A stretch of 64,000 nucleotides of DNA from Dyadobacter sp. CY343 (GTDB taxonomy: Bacteria; Bacteroidota; Bacteroidia; Cytophagales; Spirosomataceae): positions 248,001 through 312,000 of the forward strand of contig NZ_JAJUXK010000003.1 of assembly GCF_021390335.1 (NCBI RefSeq). Direction: 5' to 3'. The notes under the pieces are model-generated. The model was not told where the DNA came from. It made no database searches and worked only from the letters and a program-made list of their open reading frames with translations. Position numbers and translations under genes: made by a program. Shown here piece by piece: positions 28,301 to 36,383 of the stretch (within the stretch, counting starts at the first letter, position 1; each line of letters opens with the position of its first letter).

Positions 28301-28523
28301 CGTCGAAGGTCAGGTCCACCGGGTTAACAATACTGTCGCGCTCGCTGGCGACCAGCTCGATCACGAAGCCGGGCGCTAACTTAAATCCCGCCATTTCCTG
28401 TTCGGGCGTGTTGACTTTCGTCCGTACCGACTGGGTTTTATCTTTTTTCTGCGCGTAACTGCTGTCGGGCAGGCAAAGCGCTATTATAACCGCGAATGCC
28501 GCAGTGAATTTTTGTAGCCTCAT
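25383..28523 (-). CDS. PVC-type heme-binding dehydrogenase with HEAT repeats and cytochrome c
   Basis: A 1046-residue exported protein. The signal peptide (1-24, ending SSYAQ) is followed by a membrane-bound dehydrogenase-type beta-propeller (about 40-420; GFVIELVASERDSIVNPVDL; LTFDDAGRLWTQ; MEFGPDGCLYIADWYNKIV). Alpha-helical HEAT-like repeats fill about 440-880 (ARIHALWSLEG; REAIRSLNSF). A C-terminal cytochrome c has CLACH at 925-929. The architecture is typical of Planctomycetes/Verrucomicrobia/Bacteroidota proteins thought to oxidise sugars or sugar derivatives outside the cytoplasm. It sits directly behind the DUF1080 gene, a recurrent pairing. It lacks the ThuA and CBM6 parts of the other heme dehydrogenase in this window (11804-15286). 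Confidence 0.9.
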   Translation of the reverse strand: MRLQKFTAAFAVIIALCLPDSSYAQKKDKTQSVRTKVNTPEQEMAGFKLAPGFVIELVASERDSIVNPVDLTFDDAGRLWTQTARMYPLDPIADIQWNDLLRLMDNQEEQKTHPSFKRILDLYQGKTKGTDKIIVISDLYKKTPAKATIWADGLTIPMSILPYKSGVYVAQGSEMFFLNDANGDGKADQRDPLLTGFGFTDTHTMAHTLVRGPGDWIHFSHGGLNKGEVTSLKSDAKAKIDFSKIARFSLDGKKVELVSSGLNNIWGFQLRHNGQWYGSEANDLGYSVVQLEPGVGFPGIGNDRLRPYQPFMPPLHSFRVGGTGISGTAFPDDASGTFPAEYKDVAFLANPITSSINAVKMVRNEDGTVTSSHLPDLLTSEDDWFRPVNMEFGPDGCLYIADWYNKIVSHNELPTTHPDRDKTHGRIWRIRHVSQQPREVPDFYKIKTEDLAGYLKSPSLWEKRAAWHQISDRPIAETSKLAPELIATAGDEGADPVARIHALWSLEGIKKYDAALIAKLLQASSSDLKREAIRSLNSFSLKPAEIAALTKNLIEDKDPTVRSQVIRTLTDSGNADQTVIEILAKASKPELPGNAMGGSYERRFERFLARKALEQSPAALQQFISSPAAANVPAVNMLWAVQALPEGQRETAFLQFWPKAEMSVLDESTFVSMAGMLKNSDIHQNMKQLTADPANAKTYITFALQNQSQVQSPEMAAILAAPVKTLLGGNTQADKDLALDAIGRFKIEQSSAAVAGMISDQLPDNTLRLALKAMEVSPKQNQPVFAKVVQDKKMSFDIRAAALNSLSKTDPAAGKQASLKWVPELTQNEKTELASILSASSQGAELLVSMHEKKLLDLSAFDLPAAERILNANKNDKRSISIMEGVKKRDEEKKKEFKGKLTKYMTVAEKNGGNAEAGKVLFQTCLACHQVGSKGQNIAPALDGSANRENEALLTAILDPDAAVESGYAVYRVNKKDGTSVEGYLVNRDNQGTTLAFMGGAKVFVEAAAIKSQSFLGGRSFMVKGLIDSYSDKQVADLLSYIKTLK

Positions 28524-28559
28524 AAATAAGTGGATTTGCTGTTACAGGATCAAATGTTT

Positions 28560-29210
28560 TTACAGCTCGGTGAGCACCAGGTCGCGAAATTCGACCTGGG
28601 CTACTCCGCCGCTGTGTATTTGCACTGCTATCACACCTTTTTGGGGCATTTTCTGGTCTTGCTCGGTGTAATCGCAGGTTTTAACGCCATTGATATACAG
28701 CTCGTGCCGGTTGCCTTTGCAGCGGATAATATACGTATTCCAGTCATTTTCTTTTAAAACGTGGCTAAGCGTTTTCAGGTCGCCTCCGACCAGTTTGCCG
28801 CGGCGGTGCTCATCGTAAATATCGCCCCAATAGCCCGTACCGATATCGGCCTGGTACCCTACCATTTTACCACCCTCGATCACCGATCTGTACTGGATAC
28901 CGCTGTTGATCATACCCGTTTTTGCATCACCGGTGAGCCGGAACAGGCAGCGGAATTCGAAATCGCCGTATTCTTTGGTTGTAAAAAGGTACCTGTTCGC
29001 GTCGATCTTGTTTTTGCCGTCGCCGCTTTTCAGAGAGCTGTCGGCCGCTGTCCAAAGCTTCATTTCAGCGGGTTCGATCGTTCTCCATCCGGTCAGGGTT
29101 TTTCCGTCAAAAAGAGAAACCGTTTTCTCGGTTGACTGACCGGATACATTCCAGCAAATGCAGGCAAATGCGAGTTGCAGCAGCAGTGTTTTATTTTTAA
29201 ATAAGCTCAT
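28560..29210 (-). CDS. DUF1080 (3-keto-disaccharide hydrolase-like) protein
   Basis: 216 residues from the ATG at 29210 (a TTG two codons upstream is less likely). A signal peptide ends in WNVSGQ. The body is a concanavalin-like jelly roll with the DUF1080 hallmarks SLFDGKTLTGWR, FEFRCLFRLTGDAKTGMINS, GIQYRS, GYQADIGTGYWGDIYDEHR and NDWNTYIIRCKGNRHELYIN. Characterised DUF1080 enzymes cleave 3-keto-glycosides, which are made by sugar 3-dehydrogenases. The product here would therefore fit between SusCD uptake and the heme dehydrogenase next door. The substrate remains inferred. Confidence 0.9.
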   Translation of the reverse strand: MSLFKNKTLLLQLAFACICWNVSGQSTEKTVSLFDGKTLTGWRTIEPAEMKLWTAADSSLKSGDGKNKIDANRYLFTTKEYGDFEFRCLFRLTGDAKTGMINSGIQYRSVIEGGKMVGYQADIGTGYWGDIYDEHRRGKLVGGDLKTLSHVLKENDWNTYIIRCKGNRHELYINGVKTCDYTEQDQKMPQKGVIAVQIHSGGVAQVEFRDLVLTEL

Positions 29211-29231
29211 TTTCAAAAATTTAATTTGTTG

Positions 29232-30755
29232 TTACCACTTCGGATGCTGCACCAATGTGCCGCCAGACTTGTCTATCTCGGATTGTGGGATCGGGAAAAA
29301 GTCATGCTTTCCGTCCACATATTTGAAGAAATTGCCGCCCCATTGCGGGTTGATCTTCGTATCGTTCTGCCAGCGGTCCTTCGATCTTAAAAAGCTGCCG
29401 GCAATACCCCATCTACGCAAATCGAATGCAATTTTTCCCTCGAAAGTAAATTCAACCCTTCTCTCGTGGCGGATCGCTTCGAATACCTGCGCTTTGTTGA
29501 GGCTCGTAGCCAGTGGCGGCATATTCACCGACGGCCGAGCGCGAACCTGATTAATATAAGGTACCGCCGCTGCCGGACTGCCTGTTTCATTCAAAACCTC
29601 AGCATACATAAGCAGTACCTCGGCGTAGCGGTACAAAGCGAAATTCGCAGAGGTATGCCACGGATAGTTCTGTTCGATTTCAGCGCCCGTTTTTCCCGAG
29701 ATCACCCACTTTTTCAATGCAAAGCCGGTTCCGTTCACTACGTCTTTGAATATCTGACCTTCAAAATTGTCGCCTTTGCGAAAGATCGAATAGGTGAGGC
29801 GCGGATCTTCTTTGGGTGTTTTTTCATATTCATTCACCAGATCCTGGGTTGGTCGGATCCAGCCCCAGCCGCCGCCCGGCACATATCCTTCTCCGTTTGG
29901 CGCACTGTAAGTAGTCGAAAAGTTGCCCAGGTTTTTACCGGTATTCGCTTTGTATTGTATTTCAAAAATGGATTCACTGTGGTTTTCAACCGAACCGTCG
30001 AACAATGCCGAATAGGAATTCAGTAGTTTGAATTTGCCCGAGTTGATCACCGTTTCCAGGAGCGGCTTGGCCTGCGCCCATTTTTTCTCCCACAAATAAA
30101 GCTCTGCCAGTACGGTTTTAGCTGCATAAGAAGTTGCGCGGCCCAGGTTCGCATCGTCGTAAGTGTCGGGCAGGGTGGAAGCTTCGAGCAGGTCTTTTTC
30201 AGCCTGGTCAAATAGCTCCTGCTGCGTCGATTTAGGTATCAGTAAATCGTCGATACCGAGTGTTTTGGTCACCAGCGGCGCGTCACCATACATTTTGGCG
30301 AGGCGCAGCATCCACCAGCCGCGCAGGAAATAGGCTTCTTTGATCAGCCGGCCTTTCAGAGCTTCGTCCATTTCAATAGCGGGGATTTTTTCCATTGCCT
30401 GATTGGATCGGTAAATGCCTTCGTAGATCTGAAACCACTGATTGGACAATTCCCCGTTATTGGGCTGCAAAGTATATTGGTAGATCTGGTTCCAGGCCAC
30501 ACCGTCGGGATGAGGCTCGGCGTCGGAACTCTGAATATCTCCCCACATATCCATTCCCGTCGTATTGCTCGTACTTCCGCCGGTATGATAGGCCAGAATT
30601 GCATTATAGCAAGCCACCACAGCCGCATTTGCATCATCGGCGGTGGTATAAAATCCGTCCTGCGACACCGAGCCGATCGGTTCCAGGTTCAGTTTGTCGT
30701 TGCAGCCGCCCGCCAGCACAGCCAGCAGCGCGATCGTAAAAGTGAGTTTTTTCAT
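29232..30755 (-). CDS. SusD/RagB family nutrient-binding outer-membrane lipoprotein
   Basis: A 507-residue lipoprotein with lipobox LAGGC (Cys18) and the SusD pattern: an N-terminal NLEPIGSVSQDGFYTTADDA segment and TPR-like helices (LIKEAYFLRGWWMLRLAKMY; ETSYAAKT-like helices). A C-terminal RagB/SusD domain includes ALYRYAEVLLMYAEVLNETG, NQVRARPSVNMPPL and EAIRHERRVEFTFEGKIAFD. It caps the SusC channel encoded immediately upstream (34-bp gap). No polysaccharide-degrading hydrolase follows, so this is not a classical polysaccharide locus. The DUF1080 and heme-protein genes suggest a small glycoside or modified sugar as ligand. Confidence 0.93.
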   Translation of the reverse strand: MKKLTFTIALLAVLAGGCNDKLNLEPIGSVSQDGFYTTADDANAAVVACYNAILAYHTGGSTSNTTGMDMWGDIQSSDAEPHPDGVAWNQIYQYTLQPNNGELSNQWFQIYEGIYRSNQAMEKIPAIEMDEALKGRLIKEAYFLRGWWMLRLAKMYGDAPLVTKTLGIDDLLIPKSTQQELFDQAEKDLLEASTLPDTYDDANLGRATSYAAKTVLAELYLWEKKWAQAKPLLETVINSGKFKLLNSYSALFDGSVENHSESIFEIQYKANTGKNLGNFSTTYSAPNGEGYVPGGGWGWIRPTQDLVNEYEKTPKEDPRLTYSIFRKGDNFEGQIFKDVVNGTGFALKKWVISGKTGAEIEQNYPWHTSANFALYRYAEVLLMYAEVLNETGSPAAAVPYINQVRARPSVNMPPLATSLNKAQVFEAIRHERRVEFTFEGKIAFDLRRWGIAGSFLRSKDRWQNDTKINPQWGGNFFKYVDGKHDFFPIPQSEIDKSGGTLVQHPKW

Positions 30756-30789
30756 TCGTATATAATGGATACGTTGCTGATAGTTATTG

Positions 30790-33700
30790 TTAAAAACCGA
30801 GGTTCAATCCCATGTAAAGCGAGCGAGCAATAGGGTAGGCGGTCGCATTCGTTTCCGGGTCAAAACCTGGGTATTTGGTGAATGTGAGCAGATTTTGTCC
30901 GGCTATAAACAGCCTGATCTTGCCCAATCCCGCCTTTTTGATCGCCTCACCCGAAAAGTCGTAACCCAGCTGCACGTTTTGTATGCGGATATAATCCTGA
31001 CTTCTCACCCAGAAATCCGAAGAGCGGGAGTTGTTGTTCGGATCACCACCGATAATCCGCGGCACGTAGTTGCTCGTTCCAGGCCCCGTCCAGCGATCGG
31101 CCCACATGATATTGGTCGATTCTGCGGCGCGTGCGGCTGCAAACCCGCTGGCGAAAATGTTCTGATACCTGCCAAAATCGCCCGTCACAGATACTGCGAA
31201 ATCGAAGTTTTTGTACCGTGCGCTGCCATTGAAACCGATGATCTGCTTTGCCAGGAAATCGCCGATATAGGTCCGGTCTTTGTCATCAATAACATTATCT
31301 CCATTCAAATCCTTGAACTTGATATCACCGGGCTGCGCGTTGGGCTGCAAAGGTGAGGCCGCGATTTCGTCCGTGGTCTGGAAGATCCCATTGTGCACAT
31401 AACCGTAAAATGAGTTGATCCCATGACCTTGCGAAGTGCGCGTTTCAACACCGCCCTGGCCGCCGCCCGCCTGGATAATGTCCAGCCCCTTGTCCAGTTT
31501 GGTCACCTCGTTTTTATTGATCGTGATATTGAAACCCAGGTTGTAAGTGAAATTCTGGTCAAATGCGCTGCCACGGTAATCGACTGTAAATTCCATCCCG
31601 CTGTTGCGCACGCTGCCTATGTTCTGATAAGGATAGGTGGCCAGTCCCGAAATGCTCGGAAGCGGCACTCGCACCAGTACGTCGGAAGTGCGGCGGTCGT
31701 AATAGTCGATGATAAAGCCCAGTCTGTCCTGGAAAAGGTTGAATTCGAGTCCGGCGCCGGTGGTAGTTGTTTTTTCCCAGGATATATTGCGGTTGGCCAG
31801 TGCGGTCGGGCCTGCTCCTGAAACGACATTTTGAGAAGAACCAAAATTGTAGAACAGACTGTAATCGATCAGTGACTGGTAAGGGTATATCCCGACGTCC
31901 TGATTGCCAAGTACGCCATAACCCGCCCGGAGCTTCACGTAGCTGACTGGGCCCAATTTACCGGAAATAAATTCTTCATTTGAAAGCACCCAGCCGGCTG
32001 ATACAGAAGGGAATATCCCCGTCCGGTTGCTCTTTTCAAAGCGGGAGGACTGGTCGATCCGAATGCTCGAAGACAACAGGTATTTTTCTTTAAATGCATA
32101 ATTAAGACGTCCGAGATACGATTGCAATGCCCATTCCGTGAAGTTACCGCGGGCCAGATCGTTGGAAGTGGCGGCGTCCAATACTTGCAGGTTCTCATCA
32201 TTTCTGCTGAATGTATTCCTGAATGCCCGCACAAATTCATACCGCTCATTCTGGAAAGTATAACCCGCCATCAGGTCCACGTGGTGATTGGTGCCGAAGG
32301 TTTTGCCGTAGGTCAGGATGTTATCGATAATGTAATTTTTCGTGCTGTTCACCTGTCTGTTCAGCGTAGCGATCCCGTTGGAATTACCCAGTCCGAAGTT
32401 GTAGGAAGGCACGAAGTTCTTGATATCCAGATTGATATATTCGGCCCCGATACTGGTTTTGAATTTCAGGCCCGGAACGATCTCGTATTCAGCATACAGA
32501 TTACCCAATAAGCCAAGTCTGTTATCGACGTTTGTCCGCTCGAATGCGTACACCAGCGGCGCGGTCATAGTAGTCGGCTGACCTGCGCGGTCGGCGATTC
32601 CGTAGCTTCCGTCGGGATTGTAAGGCAGCACATTCGGGGCGTAGATAAGCGCCGCATTCACGGCACCCTGCGGGTCGCCTTGCTTCAATGCGCCGTAACT
32701 GAACCCGAAGCTGCTTCCGATTTTCAGTCCTTTCAGTGGCTGAATGTCATTATTTACACGAAAGTTCGCGCGACTGTATCTGGAATTAAGTACAATGCCG
32801 TCGCCTTTGTAGTAGCTCATCGTGATTGCGTGCAAGTTCTTTTCCGTACCGCCGCTGAAAGAAAGGGAATAGTTCTGTTTGCCTCCCGTGCGGAAGATTT
32901 CATCCTGCCAGTTAGTACCTTTTCCGAGTGAAGCCGGATCAGCATAAGGCGCTTCTTTGCCCTGATTGACATAAAAATCATTCACCATCGCGCCATAAGT
33001 AGCCGCGTCCACGGTACCAATTTTGTTGATCGGCCGGTCGAAGCTGTACATGGATTGAAAGCTGATCACTTCCTTGCCAATAGACCCTCTTTTGGTAGTG
33101 ACCAACACTACACCATTCGCGCCGCGCGAACCGTAGATGGCCGCAGAAGAAGCGTCTTTCAGTACGGTTACCGATTCAATGCTGTTCGGGTCGAGGTCGG
33201 TCAGGCCGCCGCTTGTGATAATACCGTCGACTACCACCAGCGGGGAAGCACTTGCTCCGAAACTGCCCATTCCGCGGATCCGGATCTCGGCACCTGCACC
33301 GGGGCCGCCGTTCGTCTGGCGAACATTCAAGCCCGCTACTTTTCCCTGCAATGCCTGCGCCAGGTTCGGTACCGCCTGATTTTCAGTTTGTTTGCTCGAT
33401 ACCAATCCCACCGCGCCGGTCAGGTCCGTTTTCTTGATCGTACCATATCCGATTACGACTACTTCGCTCAGCGCCTTGATATCACCCAGCAGCTGCACAT
33501 TCACTTCCGTGCGGCTGCCGGCCACAATTTCCTGACTGATATAACCTACGAAGCTGAAAATCAGTGTGGTATTCTCGTCGCTCACATCCAGACTATACCT
33601 TCCCTGAGCGTCGGTAGTAGTACCGCTCTGGGTTCCTTTCAGTAATACGCTCACCCCTGGAAGACCGTCGCCCCGATCGTCAGACACCTTTCCCGCGATG

Positions 33701-34122
33701 GTATGCAGTAATTTGACCTTCACAGCCGGAATCAGCAGGCTTTCTTCCTTCGCCCGGACTTCTTTTCTGATCACAATGCTTTTGTTGAATATCTTGTAAG
33801 ACAGCGGCAAGTCTTTCAGCAGCTGGTTCATAGTCTGATCAATAGACGCATTTCTGATATTCAGACTGACTTTTAATCCTTTCGGAATATCGAGTTTATC
33901 GTATAGGAACAGGTATTCTGTCTGCTTTTCAATAGCAGTGAGCGCGACTTCCAGCGGAACGTTTTTTTCGTTCAGCGAAATTTTCTGACTAAATCCATTG
34001 GCCGCTACCTGAGATAACGTCGCCACCAGCAGAAACGTGATTAGTTTCATTGTCAAGATCAGTCTGGGAGGCACGGATATGATGCTGCATCCCCCTTTCT
34101 GTGGTAAAAGGTTTAATTGCAT
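30790..34122 (-). CDS. SusC/RagA TonB-linked outer-membrane receptor with STN domain
   Basis: About 1110 residues from the ATG at 34122; a longer frame begins at 34212 but its extra 30 residues look non-coding. After a leader (MKLITFLLVATLSQVAANG) there is an STN/secretin-type signalling domain (about 50-120; VPLEVALTAIEKQTEYLFLY). A CarboxypepD-regulatory domain (about 135-215; GKVSDDRGDGLPGVSVLLKG), a plug (GTIKKTDLTGAV; EIRIRGMGSFG; LKDASSAAIYGSRGANGVVL) and a 22-strand-type barrel ending in YMGLNLGF follow. The STN domain permits trans-envelope signalling to the FecR anti-sigma factor encoded just upstream. Active transport depends on TonB. Confidence 0.93.
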   Translation of the reverse strand: MQLNLLPQKGGCSIISVPPRLILTMKLITFLLVATLSQVAANGFSQKISLNEKNVPLEVALTAIEKQTEYLFLYDKLDIPKGLKVSLNIRNASIDQTMNQLLKDLPLSYKIFNKSIVIRKEVRAKEESLLIPAVKVKLLHTIAGKVSDDRGDGLPGVSVLLKGTQSGTTTDAQGRYSLDVSDENTTLIFSFVGYISQEIVAGSRTEVNVQLLGDIKALSEVVVIGYGTIKKTDLTGAVGLVSSKQTENQAVPNLAQALQGKVAGLNVRQTNGGPGAGAEIRIRGMGSFGASASPLVVVDGIITSGGLTDLDPNSIESVTVLKDASSAAIYGSRGANGVVLVTTKRGSIGKEVISFQSMYSFDRPINKIGTVDAATYGAMVNDFYVNQGKEAPYADPASLGKGTNWQDEIFRTGGKQNYSLSFSGGTEKNLHAITMSYYKGDGIVLNSRYSRANFRVNNDIQPLKGLKIGSSFGFSYGALKQGDPQGAVNAALIYAPNVLPYNPDGSYGIADRAGQPTTMTAPLVYAFERTNVDNRLGLLGNLYAEYEIVPGLKFKTSIGAEYINLDIKNFVPSYNFGLGNSNGIATLNRQVNSTKNYIIDNILTYGKTFGTNHHVDLMAGYTFQNERYEFVRAFRNTFSRNDENLQVLDAATSNDLARGNFTEWALQSYLGRLNYAFKEKYLLSSSIRIDQSSRFEKSNRTGIFPSVSAGWVLSNEEFISGKLGPVSYVKLRAGYGVLGNQDVGIYPYQSLIDYSLFYNFGSSQNVVSGAGPTALANRNISWEKTTTTGAGLEFNLFQDRLGFIIDYYDRRTSDVLVRVPLPSISGLATYPYQNIGSVRNSGMEFTVDYRGSAFDQNFTYNLGFNITINKNEVTKLDKGLDIIQAGGGQGGVETRTSQGHGINSFYGYVHNGIFQTTDEIAASPLQPNAQPGDIKFKDLNGDNVIDDKDRTYIGDFLAKQIIGFNGSARYKNFDFAVSVTGDFGRYQNIFASGFAAARAAESTNIMWADRWTGPGTSNYVPRIIGGDPNNNSRSSDFWVRSQDYIRIQNVQLGYDFSGEAIKKAGLGKIRLFIAGQNLLTFTKYPGFDPETNATAYPIARSLYMGLNLGF

Positions 34123-34343
34123 ATATTTGTAAGGTTTAGATAAACTGTAATAGACTTTGTCACAAAGGGCTTTTCGCACTATCTGGACTTTCCGGGGAGA
34201 TGTTCGCAGCATCTTCCCTTTTTAATGTCCGGCAGTGCAGATGGAGCAATTACGAAGGCGCTTTTCTCTTGGCTTTCATAGTTTTTAGATTTAGGAATAG
34301 AATCATTCAATATTAACGATATACTGTATACGCAGCTTTCTTG

Positions 34344-35549
34344 TCACATCTTTACAACCACTTTATTCTGCTCGACCCTGGCATTTACTCCGGCATACCT
34401 GAGCATATTCAGCAGTTCGGAGATATTTACGTTTCTGGAAACCTTGCCGGTAAACTGCCGCTTTGGAATTTTACCCTCATAGTTCACATCGATGTCGTAC
34501 CACCTGGCTGCCTGCCGCATAATCTCCTCAATTCCAGAATCTTTGAAGTAGAATAAGCCATTTTTCCAGGCAATTTCCCGGTCAATATCAACTGCGGCTG
34601 TCTGGATTGCACCGTTGGCCGAAATCGTCGCCTGCTGGCCGGGTGTAAGCTTTTTCGAGCCTTTTTTATTCCGCAATTTCACCGAGCCTTCAACAAGCGT
34701 AGTCTTCAATGCACTTTCGTCCTTGTAAGCCATGATATTGAAGCTGGTACCCAGTACTTCTACCTCAGAAGTACCGAATCTGACTCTAAATGGTCTTTTC
34801 CTATCTTTCGTTACCTCAAAATAGGCTTCACCCGATATCTCGACTGTGCGGTTATTGTTGGCGAAAACTGTCGGGAAGCGGATCGAGGAAGATGCATTCA
34901 GCCACACTTTACTTCCGTCGTGGAGGGTAACCTGGTATTGCCCGCCTTTGGGTGTGGAAAGTCTATTGCTCTGATTATTAGTTTCTTGTAAATTTTCCGA
35001 AACTGCGACCCGAAGTTTTCCGTCGTCGGTCTTCGTGAAGTTGGCTGCGCCGTGACTGCCCAGCAGCCCGTTGGCGGCACTGTCAAGCGGAATTTGACGA
35101 CCGTCTGACAAGGAGAGCATTGCCCTGTTGCCACCGGGTGGAATGTCAGTGACCTGCCGCCCGGTGACCGCAACCTCCGGGGCTTTTTCGGGTCGGTTTT
35201 TCAGCCAGTAAAGCGAAAATCCGGCGATGATCAGCAGTGAAGCTGCTGCATAGCGCAGCCACCGCATCGGACGCACTTTTTCTTGTTCCTCCTCTTCCTC
35301 GTGCTGGTTTTCAGCTGTTTGTAAAATGGAATGGAGCATTTTGCCGCTCTCTTCTTCCGAAAATTCCTTTTCATCCGGATGCAAACTTTCCCAGGCATTT
35401 CTAATCAGCGCGGCGAGCGTCTCGTCGTTTTCTGACATCCTGATCAGGTGCATCAGCTCATTCGTTTCCGGATCCGTTGCCAGCCCGGAATAGTATCGAC
35501 TGAATAGCAGCGCCAGCCTGGAAGAGGATGTTTCCATACTAAAAAGCAT
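34344..35549 (-). CDS. FecR family anti-sigma factor
   Basis: A 401-residue single-pass inner-membrane protein. The cytoplasmic N-terminal part (about 1-90) would bind the sigma factor. The membrane helix is near 93-112 (WLRYAAASLLIIAGFSLYWL). A periplasmic FecR domain lies at about 185-285 (LSTPKGGQYQVTLHDGSKVW; NRTVEISGEAYFEVTKD; VEVLGTSFNIMAY), followed by a DUF4974 domain at the C-terminus (EEIMRQAARWYDIDVNYEG; LLNMLRYAGVNARVEQNKVV). It relays occupancy of the STN-bearing SusC to the ECF sigma factor encoded 78 bp upstream. An internal ATG four codons downstream (35537) is an alternative start. Confidence 0.92.
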   Translation of the reverse strand: MLFSMETSSSRLALLFSRYYSGLATDPETNELMHLIRMSENDETLAALIRNAWESLHPDEKEFSEEESGKMLHSILQTAENQHEEEEEQEKVRPMRWLRYAAASLLIIAGFSLYWLKNRPEKAPEVAVTGRQVTDIPPGGNRAMLSLSDGRQIPLDSAANGLLGSHGAANFTKTDDGKLRVAVSENLQETNNQSNRLSTPKGGQYQVTLHDGSKVWLNASSSIRFPTVFANNNRTVEISGEAYFEVTKDRKRPFRVRFGTSEVEVLGTSFNIMAYKDESALKTTLVEGSVKLRNKKGSKKLTPGQQATISANGAIQTAAVDIDREIAWKNGLFYFKDSGIEEIMRQAARWYDIDVNYEGKIPKRQFTGKVSRNVNISELLNMLRYAGVNARVEQNKVVVKM

Positions 35550-35627
35550 TTAGGATTTGTAAGAAAGCGGTCTTGTATCTAAGACAGGAAAAATTGAATA
35601 AAAGGGGGTATTGTCCTGCAAATATTT

Positions 35628-36212
35628 TTAAAATAAAAAAATAGAGCAGAGTAATATGCTCACAATCAGCTTTTTGCGAACATAAGAAGTGATTGATTCG
35701 GACGAGATCTGCAAATATCTCTTCACCGTTTCCCGGGACAGGCTGAGGCGCGCGGCTATTTCTGTATACTTCAATCGCTCGTGGCGGCTCATCAGATAAA
35801 CCTGTCGCTGTTGGGGCGGAAGGCGGTCGATCGCTTCGTCGAGCAGGAGGTATTGGGTACTTTCCTCGTAATTGTCATCAGTAGCGAAATCCTGATTATC
35901 GTCGAGCTCGCTGGTCAGTGCGTTTTCCAGTGCGTTCCTTTTCAGGCAGTTGAGTGCATGGTTTTTAGATATTACGTACAAATACCCTTTGAAATTACGG
36001 ACAGAGAAGAGCTCCTCGCGGTTTATCCAGATCTTTAAAAATATATCCTGCACCACTTCCTGCGCCAGTTCGTGCGACCTGGTAATGCGAAATAAGTGGG
36101 AGCCGAGCCGGTTGTGGTATTTGTTGAAAATGGTCCTGAAAGCTTTTTCATCCCCCCGCGCAACCAGCAGAAGCAACTCACTGTCTTCGTCTATGATGGG
36201 TAAGTCAGACAT
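35628..36212 (-). CDS. ECF RNA polymerase sigma-70 factor
   Basis: 194 residues of the Bacteroidota ECF (FecI-like) class. Region 2 covers about 22-88 (FRTIFNKYHNRLGSHLFRIT; ELAQEVVQDIFLKIWINRE; FKGYLYVISKNHALNCLKRN). Region 4 covers about 125-175 (EAIDRLPPQQRQVYLMSRHE; LKYTEIAARLSLSRETVKRY). The short hydrophobic tail (LIVSILLCSIFLF) is frequent in this subfamily. It would transcribe the FecR-SusC-SusD cluster downstream on the same strand once released by FecR. Confidence 0.92.
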   Translation of the reverse strand: MSDLPIIDEDSELLLLVARGDEKAFRTIFNKYHNRLGSHLFRITRSHELAQEVVQDIFLKIWINREELFSVRNFKGYLYVISKNHALNCLKRNALENALTSELDDNQDFATDDNYEESTQYLLLDEAIDRLPPQQRQVYLMSRHERLKYTEIAARLSLSRETVKRYLQISSESITSYVRKKLIVSILLCSIFLF

Positions 36213-36277
36213 ATTGAAGCAGATAAACCAATGGGACTATATTCTGCAAACGCACAATAATGGAAATTCTACTAGAA

Positions 36278-36285
36278 CAAATGTA
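36278..36285 (-). promoter_or_regulatory. Candidate -7 box for the ECF sigma gene
   Basis: Read on the minus strand, TACATTTG matches TAnnTTTG and lies about 65 bp before the sigma start codon. No good TTTG -33 partner was seen at 19-21 bp, so the call is weak. Confidence 0.35.
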
Positions 36286-36383
36286 ATTTATTTAATGGTT
36301 TTGTAACCAGACATTAAGTTTAATCGGAGAATTGCTTTTGTGAAAGAACTGCCGCTGCTGAGGCAGGCTACTTTCGATATACC

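Noticed and set aside
34123..34212. Longer N-terminus of SusC from the upstream ATG
   Set aside because: The added 30 residues are basic and unlike any SusC leader; the ATG at 34122 fits the usual start of this receptor type.
36330..36383. TTTTGTG ... TACTTTCG as a promoter for the AraC gene
   Set aside because: The spacing between the two boxes is about 28 bp, too long for the 19-21 bp expected.
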